Assembly: GCA_025201865.1 (NCBI GenBank)
Contig: MU602683.1
Span: forward strand, 78,760-101,143
Source: Ramicandelaber brevisporus
Taxonomy: Eukaryota > Kickxellomycota > Ramicandelaberales > Ramicandelaberaceae
Direction of reading: 5' to 3'
DNA length: 22,384 nt
In this document: one piece after another, positions 8,107 to 17,498 of the stretch
Layout: every line of letters begins with the position of its first letter
Numbering within the stretch: position 1 is the stretch's first letter
Position numbers and translations under genes: made by a program
The notes under the pieces: generated by a model
The model's input: the letters and a program-made list of their open reading frames with translations, nothing else
What the model was told of the DNA's origin: nothing
Database searches by the model: none

Positions 8107-9120
8107 TTACTCCTTGGCATCTTCAATGCCGCCCTCGCCAATTGAGAACATGGCTTCAGCCTCTGGCAGGCACGGCGAGTCGTACACTTTGCAAATACGA
8201 GTTGATCCACGACCCTTCCGCAGATACAAACGTGTTGTCGAAGCGTGGGCCATAATGTGGCCGCCAATGGGCTTCTTGTTATCGGCGGCAAACATCAATC
8301 CACCATCCACCTGGGCAACAACCTGGTTTGTGATAACAACAGCCACTCCAAACTCGTCGGCAAGACGCTGCAAATGACGCAAGAACTTGCCGAGCTGCAC
8401 CTGGCGGACGGACAGTTCACCGCGACCCGAGTAATCAGTGCGATACAACGACATGGCGCTGTCGACGATGATGAGCGCAAAGCGCTGTTCGGCCATCAAT
8501 CCGGCAGCTTGGACAAGCAGCGCGTTTTGATGCTCAGAGTTGTACGCACGAGCAACAACGACGTTGCCCAGAGTCTCGTTCGGGTCCATGCCGTAGCGCT
8601 CTGCAATTGCAAGCAATCGCTGCGGGCGGAACGTGCCCTCGGTATCGATATAGATACAGCCACCTTCGCCACCACGCTGGTCAATGGGCAACTGGCATGC
8701 CACAGCCAAGTGATGGCACAGCTGGCTCTTGCCGGTACGGAACTCGCCGAAAATCTCGGTAATCGAGCCCGTCTCAACACCACCGCCCAGTAGATTGTCC
8801 AGCTCGTTGGAGCCGGTCGAGATGTAAATCAGCTCCTGGCGTTCCTGGTGGACCTGGACAGCCGACTTGAAGCCCGCCGGGAAGAGCTTGGAGGCTTCGG
8901 TAACAATCTTCTCAACCTTCTGCTCGCTGACGCCCTTGATATTAGCGAGCGTCTTCTTGGGCGTCATGACGATGGATTCGACTGTGTAGTAGCCAGCTTC
9001 AAGGAGCTTCTTGACGTCGGCCGCGCTGATGCCGTTTTGCTCAAGAGCGTGGATCGAGGTTGGGCCGTGCTGTGCCTGCTCCTCGGCGTACATCTCTTGC
9101 TCGTGCTCTGCCTGCTCCAT
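8107..9120 (-). CDS. RAD51: Rad51 recombinase
   Basis: A 337-residue eukaryotic RecA-family recombinase that forms the nucleoprotein filament for strand exchange in homologous recombination. An N-terminal acidic/Gln-rich stretch (1-20) leads into the helix-hairpin-helix DNA-binding domain (about 21-80, with [16 protein letters not shown]). The polymerisation motif F84-x-x-A87 follows (GFKSA). The ATPase core has Walker A GEFRTGKS (125-132), Walker B LIIVD (216-220), the conserved [12 protein letters not shown] (226-237), the loop region with NQVVAQVDG (265-273), and [23 protein letters not shown] (283-305). Ser replaces the usual Thr after the Walker A lysine, a tolerated P-loop variant. The length matches the family (about 339). 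It starts at the first ATG, 9120, and is single-exon. Confidence 0.98.
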   Translation of the reverse strand: MEQAEHEQEMYAEEQAQHGPTSIHALEQNGISAADVKKLLEAGYYTVESIVMTPKKTLANIKGVSEQKVEKIVTEASKLFPAGFKSAVQVHQERQELIYISTGSNELDNLLGGGVETGSITEIFGEFRTGKSQLCHHLAVACQLPIDQRGGEGGCIYIDTEGTFRPQRLLAIAERYGMDPNETLGNVVVARAYNSEHQNALLVQAAGLMAEQRFALIIVDSAMSLYRTDYSGRGELSVRQVQLGKFLRHLQRLADEFGVAVVITNQVVAQVDGGLMFAADNKKPIGGHIMAHASTTRLYLRKGRGSTRICKVYDSPCLPEAEAMFSIGEGGIEDAKE

Positions 9121-9748
9121 ATTTATGTTGTAGTTGATACTGTGCTGTTTGTTGTTGTGTTGTGTTGTTAGTGTTATTGTTGTTATTGATTAGTAGCAAA
9201 GTGAACGAAATAAGCTTTTTGTTGTTTGTGATTCTGTGGATCGTGCAGACTGGCCTGCTTGCTTGTTTTTTTTATGGCGAGCGAGTTGCTGCGGAATCCT
9301 CACAGCTACGTACACTCGAAACCAAACGCCGCAAAAACAACAACAACAACAGCAACAACAGCAACAACGACGACAGAACCAACAAACACTCCAGTTCACT
9401 CACTCTCTCACTCTCTCATTCTCTCTATTTCACTCATCGACCTATCATCGACTCGCAGATATCAATGAGTGACTATTCTGCTTTTTAAAATGCAAAGCTG
9501 TCCTTTGAAAGGATGATAACTCCAGTCTCGGTGTTCCGTTTGCCAGCCCAAGTTCCTGGTTGGCCCACCTGCAAGTTGCTTTTTGCTCTCAGCGGCGACA
9601 ACCTTCACCTCGACTGCACTGGGCTGCCTCCGAGCGCCGGGATTGAATCTCTTGCCATCGTACGACACTTCTCTTGCAGCAGCGCACACACACATCTTGC
9701 AAACCTTCTTTGTCCTCCTCCTTTTTTGATCAATTTTTATTCCGGAAG
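9121..9748. promoter_or_regulatory. Divergent promoter region, RAD51 / YMC-type carrier
   Basis: 628 bp between divergent start codons. Next to RAD51 the minus strand is a long CAA/AAC-rich leader (9121-9200) that also contains TACTAAT followed by CACAG, so a 5' UTR intron is possible. About 9340-9375 holds CAA/CAG triplets, and 9395-9440 a CT-rich tract in plus orientation (cactctctcactctctc). Frames such as minus 9462-9785 are open but show no domain. No MCB (ACGCGT) element was found in this region. Confidence 0.55.
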
Positions 9749-10705
9749 ATGACCAACGATAACAGCGGTGACAACGGCGGCGCAACCCGTGCCATCAAAG
9801 ACTGCCTTGCCGGCACCGTCGGTGGATTCGCCCAGGTTCTCGTCGGCCAGCCATTCGACATCACCAAGGTCAGACTCCAAACCCAGCCTGCTCCGCTGCC
9901 GGGCCAGCCTCCCCAATATGCCAACATGCTCGACTGCGTTCGCAAGATTTATAAGCATCAAGGCATTACTGGCTTCTATGCCGGCACCGTCATGCCACTG
10001 CTTGGTGTCGGCGCATGTGTCTCGATTCAATTTGCGAGCTTGCAGTTCATGAAGCGCCATTTTGCTCGTCAGAACACCATTACGGGCGAAAACGGTACAA
10101 AGACTGTGCTGCCATTCACAGTGAGTCAATTGTACCTGGCGGGAGCTGCATCTGGTGTCGCAAACTCCGTGATTAGCGGCCCAGTCGAGCATGTCCGTAT
10201 CCGATTGCAGGTTCAAACCTCTGCCAGCGGTGCTGGTGCACAGTTTTCGGGACCGTTTGACTGTGTTCGCAAGCTCTACAGTGCCAATGGACTGCGTGGT
10301 GTCTACCAAGGACAGGCCATCACTCTTCTTCGTGAGTTCCACGGCTACGGTGCCTACTTTATGGCGTATGAATGGCTCGTTCAGGACAGTATGGCTCGCC
10401 TCGGTGTTAAACGCGAAGAGCTGCCAACCTGGAGACTGTGCTCGTTTGGCGCGGCTGCTGGCTGGGCAATGTGGATCTCATGCTACCCAGTTGATATCAT
10501 CAAATCCAAGATTCAGACCGATGCTTTTATGCCAGGTCAGCGTAAATACACATCGTCCTTGGATTGCTTGCGGAAAACTATTGCGGCTGAAGGCGTTGCT
10601 GGCCTGTTCCGTGGATTTGTGCCATGCATTCTGCGTGCTGCTCCAGCTAATGCTGCTACATTCGTTGGCTTTGAACTTGCCATGCGTGTTCTTGACAAGT
10701 TCTAA
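9749..10705 (+). CDS. YMC1: Mitochondrial carrier, Ymc1/Ymc2 type
   Basis: A 318-residue member of the mitochondrial carrier family (SLC25), a six-helix inner-membrane transporter with three homologous repeats. The signature of each repeat is present: QPFDITKVRLQT, GPVEHVRIRLQVQ and YPVDIIKSKIQT. KDCLAGTVGGFAQVLVGQ, LLGVGACVSIQF, a REFHGYGAYF segment and APANAATFVGFELAMRVL closely resemble yeast Ymc1/Ymc2 and the related carnitine/acylcarnitine and ornithine carriers. Substrate cannot be read from sequence alone; Ymc1 has been linked to glycine and organic/amino acid transport. The ATG at 9749 gives the family-typical N-terminus. The frame is open for 25 codons upstream but without another ATG. 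It converges on PER1. Confidence 0.9.
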   Translation: MTNDNSGDNGGATRAIKDCLAGTVGGFAQVLVGQPFDITKVRLQTQPAPLPGQPPQYANMLDCVRKIYKHQGITGFYAGTVMPLLGVGACVSIQFASLQFMKRHFARQNTITGENGTKTVLPFTVSQLYLAGAASGVANSVISGPVEHVRIRLQVQTSASGAGAQFSGPFDCVRKLYSANGLRGVYQGQAITLLREFHGYGAYFMAYEWLVQDSMARLGVKREELPTWRLCSFGAAAGWAMWISCYPVDIIKSKIQTDAFMPGQRKYTSSLDCLRKTIAAEGVAGLFRGFVPCILRAAPANAATFVGFELAMRVLDKF

Positions 10706-10760
10706 TCCAACTCTATCTTTTAACTAAACAAAAAAGCATTGATAACTCTGAATGGACTTT

Positions 10761-10766
10761 TTTATT
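10761..10766 (-). terminator. Likely poly(A) signal of PER1
   Basis: AATAAA on the minus strand, about 35 nt after the PER1 stop, within an AT-rich 95 bp convergent gap. It is the only canonical hexamer I found at a gene end in this window. Confidence 0.55.
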
Positions 10767-10800
10767 TATATTTTTTTAAATGACTTTGTGCAAATTATGT

Positions 10801-11790
10801 TTAATCATTGTGAGTGGTGGCGCGAAGGTAGTCCAAATCCATCAAGACAAAGTCATACCACAGTGGAATGATGAAGATGGTAGCCGCATGCCACAAGCTA
10901 TGTGCATCAAACACATCCCACACTGGTGCAAAGTCAAACAGCTCTAGCGACATGGCTCCCGACAATAGCAGGACGCAAATGGTTGGCAGCCAAGTGCGTG
11001 GATGGGTAACCGCATAAGCCGCACGATTGCGACGAGACTGACGATATGACCAGCCGATCCACACTGCATTGTTGAGTAGCCCCACAGCCACGCATGCAGC
11101 CATATTGTAGCCGTAGTCAAACTTCCACAGCGACAGATAGCTGACATGGGCCATGAAGCACAGCGAGAACAGGATGGCCAAGTTACGACGAGTGTTGTGC
11201 TGTTTGATGTGGAAGACGCGAACCAACGCACCATAGAACCCGATGAGAATGCTCAGGGCAGCCGAGAAGTAATCCAGCTTTTCAGTGATTGGGAAGTCGC
11301 GAACATGGAATACAGCTGACCACAGCCACGTATTCAAGCTGGATACACAGTAGAGCAGCGAAATCATCGCGGTCCATTTCAGAGCCGGATTGTTTACGCG
11401 CGCCATCAGTGGCTCCAGATGGGTCCAGTGCATAAAGCCATTCATGATGCTGAAGACAACACTAGCAGGCTCCTGAATGCCCCACAGCCGAGCAAATGGC
11501 CATTTGCCGTAGTATTGCATGATTTCGCGGCTGTTCTGCTTGGCTTCGCGGGTGATTGCCCGCATACACTCGTATTCGCAATCTTGGCGACACGACCAAA
11601 ACAGAGCTCGCAAATAGAAAGGCAGAGGGTGAGAGCAGCGTGACTCGTCGCAGCGCTGTACACAGGCTTGGAAGTACTCATCGCGATCTCCCTTTGACGC
11701 GTTAACAACGAGCGAAAGAGACAGCATCGCAATCAGGCACAGCGCCAGTGAGGCGAGTGCTGATGGTCTCAACAAGCGACCAAGCTTCAT
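10801..11790 (-). CDS. PER1: Per1/PGAP3 GPI-anchor lipid-remodelling protein
   Basis: A 329-residue ER membrane protein of the Per1/PGAP3 family (CREST superfamily), which removes the sn-2 acyl chain from GPI anchors during lipid remodelling. A signal/anchor segment spans about 11-30. The Cys-rich lumenal region (about 43-75) carries the family motif RCSHPLPFYLRALFWSCRQDC and then YECM. Next come KWPFARLWGIQEPASVVFS (97-115) and several membrane helices, one with the conserved SLNTWLWSAVFH region. It ends SLWHAATIFIIPLWYDF with a catalytic-type His. The ATG at 11790 is the first in frame; the frame continues upstream 11 codons without an ATG. Directly upstream lies a strongly pyrimidine-rich leader. 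It is single-exon. Confidence 0.95.
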   Translation of the reverse strand: MKLGRLLRPSALASLALCLIAMLSLSLVVNASKGDRDEYFQACVQRCDESRCSHPLPFYLRALFWSCRQDCEYECMRAITREAKQNSREIMQYYGKWPFARLWGIQEPASVVFSIMNGFMHWTHLEPLMARVNNPALKWTAMISLLYCVSSLNTWLWSAVFHVRDFPITEKLDYFSAALSILIGFYGALVRVFHIKQHNTRRNLAILFSLCFMAHVSYLSLWKFDYGYNMAACVAVGLLNNAVWIGWSYRQSRRNRAAYAVTHPRTWLPTICVLLLSGAMSLELFDFAPVWDVFDAHSLWHAATIFIIPLWYDFVLMDLDYLRATTHND

Positions 11791-12738
11791 TGATCGACAG
11801 AGGAAAGGAAAAGAAAAAAGCAAAGAAAAGAAAAGAAAAGATTAGACAACAGTATGGAGTTGTTTGGCTTTCTGTAAGGAGTCAAAAGGAGGAACAAACT
11901 TTGATGTCATTTGGTCGGATCAGCTGACTAGCTGCCTGGTTGGTTGATGCACACTGACCTTTTTTCTGGCACTGATCTGAATGCCCTCTACGTCGCTTGC
12001 AGTCCTTCAGTTCATTGAATCAATGCTTCGAGTATGCTGCATCGTTCTTCATCCTCCTTTATTTTTTTGTTCCTTGTCAACTGAATTTCTGTTTTTGGTG
12101 TTGCTGTTGTTGTTTTTACAAGGGCATTGTAATGCATCTTTCTTTCATCCCCAAGCCGAAAGCAACTGAATCAAAGGCAGGAGCTATCGCCGTCCGATGG
12201 TAACAGCATTAGTGGCAACAGTAGTAGTAGTGGCAGCAGTAGTGGTAGTAGTAGTGAGGCGTCAGCTCTTTTTGTTGCCTCACTTTTCGTGCACTTTTTC
12301 TTTCAAACCACCTTTCCTCTCTCTTTTTTTTGCTGTGACAAGTTTCTCTCTCTCGGCTGGAGTAAGTACAAAAAGGCGGAGCTCATCTGTTCCTGGTTCG
12401 TCATCGAGCTTTTTTTTTTGGCTTCTTTACATACATACATACCTCTCCTTTTTATTCTTTACAGCGCGCAGCAGCAACTACGGCAGCAACAGCAACAACA
12501 GCAGCAATAGTTATAGTTTCGACGACCGTCGGTTCATCAACAACGTCAACGTCAACGTCAGCGTCAAGAGTCTAGTTGCCATATACACACGCTAAGGCAC
12601 ACAGAACAGCACTTTTCCTTTTGAACAGTAACGCGGGTGCACGTCCTTTCTCATCATCTACTTTCCCCAGAGTTTCCCGTTGTCACACACGTAGAGAGAA
12701 AGAGGAAGAGAGAATCGAACTCCGTGTTAACTTTACAG
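11791..12738. promoter_or_regulatory. Divergent upstream region, PER1 / bHLH gene
   Basis: 948 bp. On the PER1 side there is a CTTTT-type pyrimidine tract (minus strand, 11793-11842). On the bHLH side are AGT/GGT triplet repeats (12215-12260), T-rich tracts, a (catacata) run near 12430, CAG/CAA triplets near 12470-12507, and a caacgt hexamer repeat (about 12540-12565). Open frames here are low-complexity and mostly lack an ATG. The length suggests a long regulated promoter and 5' leader for the bHLH gene. Confidence 0.6.
12362..12464 (+). other. Candidate 5' UTR intron of bHLH gene
   Basis: A consensus donor GTAAGT (12362) and an acceptor TTTATTCTTTACAG (ending 12464) with a strong pyrimidine tract define 103 nt. 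A second acceptor-like TTTACAG ends at 12738, immediately before the chosen ATG, so the intron could instead run to there. Inferred from splice-site appearance only. Confidence 0.45.
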
Positions 12739-15700
12739 ATGAGCAGCAACCTTTCGCAACAGCAGCACCAGCAGCACCAGCAGCTATCGGGCCAACAGCC
12801 CGATGCAAACAAGGGCACCGGAGGAGGAGGAGGAGGCGCGATGGCTTCCTGGATGCTTCCAGGTGGATGGCCAATCACGTATCAGGACTTGGCTTCAATG
12901 AGTGTTCAGCAGCAGCAGCAGCTTCATTTACAGCTTCAGCTTCAGCAGCACCAGCATCAGCAACAACAGCAGCAACAGCAGTCGGCGTTTCCGATAAATT
13001 TAGTCAACAATACGGGACAGTCTGCACTTCCTCAAATGGTAAATCAGCAACCACAGCAGCCCTTGCATCTCATTCAACAATACTTACATTCTCCACTTCC
13101 ACTTCCAATTTCCACAACTGCCCCAACAACCGGATATGTGCCGACTGCTGCAGTGTTGCAAGGCCTCCTTTCACCACAATTACCACAATCACCACAAGCA
13201 CAGCAGCAGCAGCAACCACAGCTTCAACAGCTTCAACAGCTTCAACAACTTGGTCAGTATCAAATTCTGCCACAGGGATTCAATATGAACCAGTTGCAGT
13301 TGGCCCAAATGACCCAGCTTCAGTCTCCACTTGGAAGCATCCCGCAACATATCCCACCGCCTGTGCCAGTCACTGCTACCACTGCGGCACAGACACTGAG
13401 TGTACAGTCTCAGCCAATTCAACAACAACAGCAGCAGCAACAGCAGCAACAGCAACAGCAGTCATCCCCAATCACTGCTCAGCCAACAGCCACCACAGTG
13501 AGTCGCAGAGTGTCTATTCCAATTAATACAAACACTGGTGATATTGTGACTCGCACAGTTCCTGTGAAGAAGACTGCATCCGATGCCCCATTGGCTGACC
13601 AGCAGCCCTCAGCCTCACCTCCAGCATCTGCCGCATCAGTGCGACCATCCATTGCAATTCCAAGTCACAGCTCACGTGGCAGTTCGGGTGATGTTGGATT
13701 GTCAGTATTTGGAAGTCCTCCAACCGAGCCTCTTCCATCGTTGCCTACAAACATCCAGCATCAGCTTCAAACTTCACCAACTGCTGCTGCCGTTGTGGGA
13801 ATACTTGGCTCATCCCCCACTAGTATTGGTGGGGGAGGAGGAGGTTCGCCTGGTTACTTCCCAATGATGAATCAAATTGGCGAAGGCACTGATCCAATAA
13901 AGGTCACATCGCCCACTGATTCGCGCCATCAAACGTCGCCGGGAGGCGGGCGTCGTACATCAAAGCCAGTTGGAGCAGTGGCTGCATCCTCTTCAACTCA
14001 GAGAGGCCGCCGTCCAAATCGATCAAACTCTGAGCATGTCATTTCACAGGGCGATTCTTCACCAAAGGCAAGCACACAGAGTGGAGCTGGATCAATTGGA
14101 TCAATTGAGATTCCATCGATTAAACGCAAGCGACAGGCATCACCATTCATTCCATTGGCACAGGAATCATCGTCTGCTACTAATGTGAATAGCTACATTC
14201 ATTCAGGCAGTGATAGTAATCTACCACTCATGAGCACAATAATATCAATGTCAAGCAGTGGAGGAAACTCGCCTCAATTTATGCCATTTGGTGGAATGTA
14301 TGGCAGAAGTGGCGGGTCAAGCCCTGATACTCGTGATCTAACTGGCAATATTGCCAATATGGGCTTATCTCAGTCAATCTCCAATTCTGCCTCAAATGAT
14401 GGAATCAAAGCATTACTTCCTATTAGTAACTCTACTCAGCTGGGAATGTTTAATGTAAATGTTCCTCATATGCAAGTTGGCCCAAGCTTGATTCCGCCTC
14501 AACAACAGCAACAACAACAGCAACAGCAACAACAGGTGCAACAGAAGCTTATGCAAGCCACATCATCAGTGACTGAAATAACAGCAACAGCTGAGGCTAA
14601 TGCACGTGTTCAAAGAGAAAAGTTTGATACAAAGGCCAACGAGAAATTGAGTAGTAGATTGGCGCATAATAATCAGGAAAGAGCGCGCCGTCAATATAAT
14701 AAGCAAATTGGACAGAAAATCAGACAGTATATTCCTGAGAGAATTTTGTACAAAATTGCTACAAAGAAGGCTGGAATTGAAGGCGATGATTTTATTGACA
14801 TTGATGATGATGATTCAGATATAGATAACGATCAAACTATGCAGTCACAGCAACAGAAGCAGTCAGCCAGTAGGAGTAAAGCAAGTGGAAAGAACCAATC
14901 GAGTGAGCACAAGAAAAGCATTCAGCGTAAAAAGATTCAAAAGGCAGCCAAAGAGCCCAATTTTGGAATGATATTGGAAGGTGCTCATGAGTTAATTGAG
15001 AGATTAAAGGATCTGGCTGTTCAACAGGCTATCAGAATTGCTGAGCTGCAGTATTTTGTGGATCCTCAAGGCTCGGCTATAAGTAAGCCTCCTACCCTAT
15101 TATTTGACATGGATAGCAACTTTTTATGCAAGACTCAAACCGCCATGATTAAAACCATGATGAAGTTAAGAAAAGCCGAGGATTTATTAGATGCATATAC
15201 ATCAACAATTACTCCTGCTAATACTGCAGCCAATATGAATACTAATGCTACTGGTACAATGGCAACGATAACGACAACTACAGCTGCTAGTACAGATATC
15301 AATAGTGCTCAAGGTTTAAGAAATTTACCACTGCTCCAGCTCTCCAATCAACAGCCAATGTCAGATCAGCAGGGTGATTATGGACATAAATATCATTATT
15401 ATATGAATAAGGTGAGAGTTAAATTTGCAAAGAAGTTGAAGGCAGATGCAGACTATAAACATGAATATCAGATTCCCAAAGGCTTCTTGCAAAAGAATTG
15501 GCCAACTCCTGAAACGGCATTAAATCGAACCAACACTGTCATTCCTGGTCTGAAATTTGAAAATGGTGGCAAGAGCATTGTTTACGAGGGAACTCCCATA
15601 CAAATGGATGGCAATGGAAGTGGAGGTAGTGGAGCTGGAAGTAGTAGCAGCGGTGCTGGCGGTGCTGGTGGCGGTGGCAGTGGTCACCACAGAAACCATG

Positions 15701-16530
15701 ACGGTAACAATGGCGGAGGAATGAGCATGATGGTGGATGCCGAATTAGATGAAATGGAATCTGACTTTGATGAATCCCATAGCGAAATAACTGGCTCTGA
15801 ACGCAGCAGCGACAATGGCAGCTTTATGGAGACATTGCCTAAAGCCACCAGCCGCAGTCCACTTGAATCTAGTCCACGCCAAACCGCTACATTCTCCTCT
15901 GCTCAAGCTACAACAGCTGCGTCTATACCAGCACCAATGATGTCGGCACAAGCAATGGCAGCCCTCCAGCAGTCTATTGGTTCTGGTGACCAGCTAATGG
16001 CCTCACAGCTTTCTTCGGCTCTCTCACGCTTTGACTGGGATATATTCAACGCCGCTCAATCCCAGCTGCATTCTCATTCGCCAACGTTTATACCAACCGC
16101 CATGCCAAATGTTGGATTAACTGTCAACACATCGCAGAACATCTTTGCAGCCTCTCACATTGGTAGTCTTGGCAGCGGTGGAGGCGCTGGTTCATCTGGC
16201 GGGTCAACGTTCCATACTCCCCGTGGTGGCGGTATAAATCTTGGAGGCATTGGCAGTGACTCTGGTTCTGGCGGTAGCGGGAGCAGCCCTGGTAGTGGAG
16301 GGATGATCTCATTGAGCATGCTGCAGATTCCAAGCGGGTTGAACCCGTCCGCACTTCTGGTTAGCCACGACCTCTCTCGTATGCCTGTTCCCAATGTTGC
16401 TGGCGTGGCTGTCACTGGTGGTGATGAAACGCATTCTATGAGCGACAGCGATGTCGATTCGGCAGCATCAATGATGTCCGGCATCTCTGTTAACGATGAA
16501 GACGACGATGACGATGCTTCTAACATTTAA
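12739..16530 (+). CDS. Large Gln-rich bHLH transcription factor with expanded loop
   Basis: A 1263-residue nuclear regulator starting at the first ATG (12739) and single-exon. The N-terminal half is Gln/Pro/Ser-rich with pure Gln runs near 57-61, 75-81, 228-241 and 588-599; such segments are typical of activation domains. A KRKR cluster at 462-465 could be a nuclear localisation signal. The bHLH domain spans 640-771. Its basic region RLAHNNQERARR has H643, E647 and R651, the H-E-R set that reads E-box CANNTG sites. Helix 1 is YNKQIGQKIRQYIPE, and helix 2 starts near NFGMILEGAHELIERL (741-756). Helices 1 and 2 are separated by an unusually long, first acidic then basic loop (about 668-739). 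A further non-repetitive segment (875-957) is not recognised. Gly/Ser linkers and an acidic tail (NDEDDDDD) end the protein. I cannot give an orthologue name. Confidence 0.85.
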   Translation: MSSNLSQQQHQQHQQLSGQQPDANKGTGGGGGGAMASWMLPGGWPITYQDLASMSVQQQQQLHLQLQLQQHQHQQQQQQQQSAFPINLVNNTGQSALPQMVNQQPQQPLHLIQQYLHSPLPLPISTTAPTTGYVPTAAVLQGLLSPQLPQSPQAQQQQQPQLQQLQQLQQLGQYQILPQGFNMNQLQLAQMTQLQSPLGSIPQHIPPPVPVTATTAAQTLSVQSQPIQQQQQQQQQQQQQQSSPITAQPTATTVSRRVSIPINTNTGDIVTRTVPVKKTASDAPLADQQPSASPPASAASVRPSIAIPSHSSRGSSGDVGLSVFGSPPTEPLPSLPTNIQHQLQTSPTAAAVVGILGSSPTSIGGGGGGSPGYFPMMNQIGEGTDPIKVTSPTDSRHQTSPGGGRRTSKPVGAVAASSSTQRGRRPNRSNSEHVISQGDSSPKASTQSGAGSIGSIEIPSIKRKRQASPFIPLAQESSSATNVNSYIHSGSDSNLPLMSTIISMSSSGGNSPQFMPFGGMYGRSGGSSPDTRDLTGNIANMGLSQSISNSASNDGIKALLPISNSTQLGMFNVNVPHMQVGPSLIPPQQQQQQQQQQQQVQQKLMQATSSVTEITATAEANARVQREKFDTKANEKLSSRLAHNNQERARRQYNKQIGQKIRQYIPERILYKIATKKAGIEGDDFIDIDDDDSDIDNDQTMQSQQQKQSASRSKASGKNQSSEHKKSIQRKKIQKAAKEPNFGMILEGAHELIERLKDLAVQQAIRIAELQYFVDPQGSAISKPPTLLFDMDSNFLCKTQTAMIKTMMKLRKAEDLLDAYTSTITPANTAANMNTNATGTMATITTTTAASTDINSAQGLRNLPLLQLSNQQPMSDQQGDYGHKYHYYMNKVRVKFAKKLKADADYKHEYQIPKGFLQKNWPTPETALNRTNTVIPGLKFENGGKSIVYEGTPIQMDGNGSGGSGAGSSSSGAGGAGGGGSGHHRNHDGNNGGGMSMMVDAELDEMESDFDESHSEITGSERSSDNGSFMETLPKATSRSPLESSPRQTATFSSAQATTAASIPAPMMSAQAMAALQQSIGSGDQLMASQLSSALSRFDWDIFNAAQSQLHSHSPTFIPTAMPNVGLTVNTSQNIFAASHIGSLGSGGGAGSSGGSTFHTPRGGGINLGGIGSDSGSGGSGSSPGSGGMISLSMLQIPSGLNPSALLVSHDLSRMPVPNVAGVAVTGGDETHSMSDSDVDSAASMMSGISVNDEDDDDDASNI

Positions 16531-16598
16531 TCATTATTCATTTTTGTTTGCATTGATATTAACCTATTTAATTCACTATTTAAAATGATAATATATAT

Positions 16599-17498
16599 CT
16601 ACACCTGTCTTTTCTTTAGCTCTTTCTTGAATGCCATCGGGCTTTGATACAACTTTGCCTTTTGTGACCACATTCCAACTCTCTTTGACTTGGCTCTAGC
16701 CTCAAGTTCCTCCAGTCTGCCCAACATGTTGCCATACTCGGCACCTTGTCCTTTGTACACAGTCGCCAATCCCGCGCTCAGAATCTCCACCGATACGTTT
16801 TTTGTCGTGTGAACAAGCGGAATGCTTATACCAAACGGCAGCATCCTCGGCCACCATCTCGCCATAATCCCGCCATGAACATATGCCATCGCCACAATTC
16901 GCTCGTATCTATCCGCACTATACGGCACAATTGTCATATATCTTCCAATCAGCAGCCTCCTCAGCCATTTCAACGCCTCCGTGCCATATGGCTGTTCTTC
17001 CGACCCAAAATGAGAGCATTCTGGGGCATCCACACCAGCCAGTCGAATGTGCAATGTTTGGCCTTTGAGTGTCTTTCGAGGCTTGATTGATGTCGCTGAA
17101 TAGTGGTGTTTGCGTGGAACGTGCTTGTAATGAACCAGGTGATAGAGCCAAGGTAGATGCAAGAAGCGGAAATTGTCGCCGTCGCCGACACTGGTTACAA
17201 TGCCGTGCAACTGTCGTTTACCGCCGAGATAGGTGGGCGGGATCTGATTGGGCAGTGTAAAGCGAGTTAGACCGCGTTTGATGAAGCGATAGCCGAGGAA
17301 CGCAGTGGTGAGAGCAAGAGTAGTTCCGCAGGCAACTGGAGCCCAAGAGGGTAGGTAGTGAGCAAAGTATGGCTCAAGAGATGCTGGGACAAGAGCGTGG
17401 AATGGCGTAGCATTGTAATCAAACCGCCCACGTATGCCTTGCTGTTGTTGCTGTTGTTGCTGTTGCTGCTGTTGTTGCTGTTTTTGGAACGAGGTCAT
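16599..17498 (-). CDS. LCL3: Lcl3-type membrane-anchored staphylococcal-nuclease-like protein
   Basis: A 299-residue protein with a Gln run (about 7-20, mixed CAA/CAG), one membrane segment (about 51-70, VACGTTLALTTAFLGY) and a C-terminal SNase fold, the layout of fungal Lcl3 endonucleases, which are reported at mitochondria. The SNase active-site set is present: Arg in HIRLAGVDAPE (R152), Glu in QPYGTEALKWL (E174) and Arg in DRYERIVA (R200). LHGIVTSVGDGDNFRF and GLATVYKGQGAEYG are strongly Lcl3-like. I chose the ATG at 17498, which has a CAAA leader and gives the family length. An in-frame ATG at 17633 would add 45 residues with a second hydrophobic stretch, but its DNA looks like a pyrimidine-rich leader. 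It is convergent with the bHLH gene, 68 bp apart. Confidence 0.92.
   Translation of the reverse strand: MTSFQKQQQQQQQQQQQQQQGIRGRFDYNATPFHALVPASLEPYFAHYLPSWAPVACGTTLALTTAFLGYRFIKRGLTRFTLPNQIPPTYLGGKRQLHGIVTSVGDGDNFRFLHLPWLYHLVHYKHVPRKHHYSATSIKPRKTLKGQTLHIRLAGVDAPECSHFGSEEQPYGTEALKWLRRLLIGRYMTIVPYSADRYERIVAMAYVHGGIMARWWPRMLPFGISIPLVHTTKNVSVEILSAGLATVYKGQGAEYGNMLGRLEELEARAKSKRVGMWSQKAKLYQSPMAFKKELKKRQV

Noticed and set aside
8245-8793. 182-codon open frame antisense to RAD51
   Set aside because: Shadow of a conserved coding region; the RAD51 frame has all family motifs and the antisense product resembles nothing.
9462-9785. 107-codon minus-strand frame between RAD51 and the carrier
   Set aside because: It overlaps the carrier start, and no family could be recognised; kept only as part of the intergenic description.
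9737-10342. 201-codon open frame antisense to the mitochondrial carrier
   Set aside because: Shadow of codon bias in the carrier gene; no motif, signal or start context of its own.
12197-12595. 132-codon frame beginning MVTALVATVVVV upstream of the bHLH gene
   Set aside because: The Val/Ala run is an AGT/GGT microsatellite read in frame, and a likely intron donor and acceptor fall inside it.
12576-13526. 316-codon plus-strand frame overlapping the N-terminal part of the bHLH gene, rich in Ala/Thr/Ser
   Set aside because: It is the CAG/CAA repeat region read in another frame (Gln codons become Ala, Ser and Thr), begins at a non-ATG codon and contains no domain.
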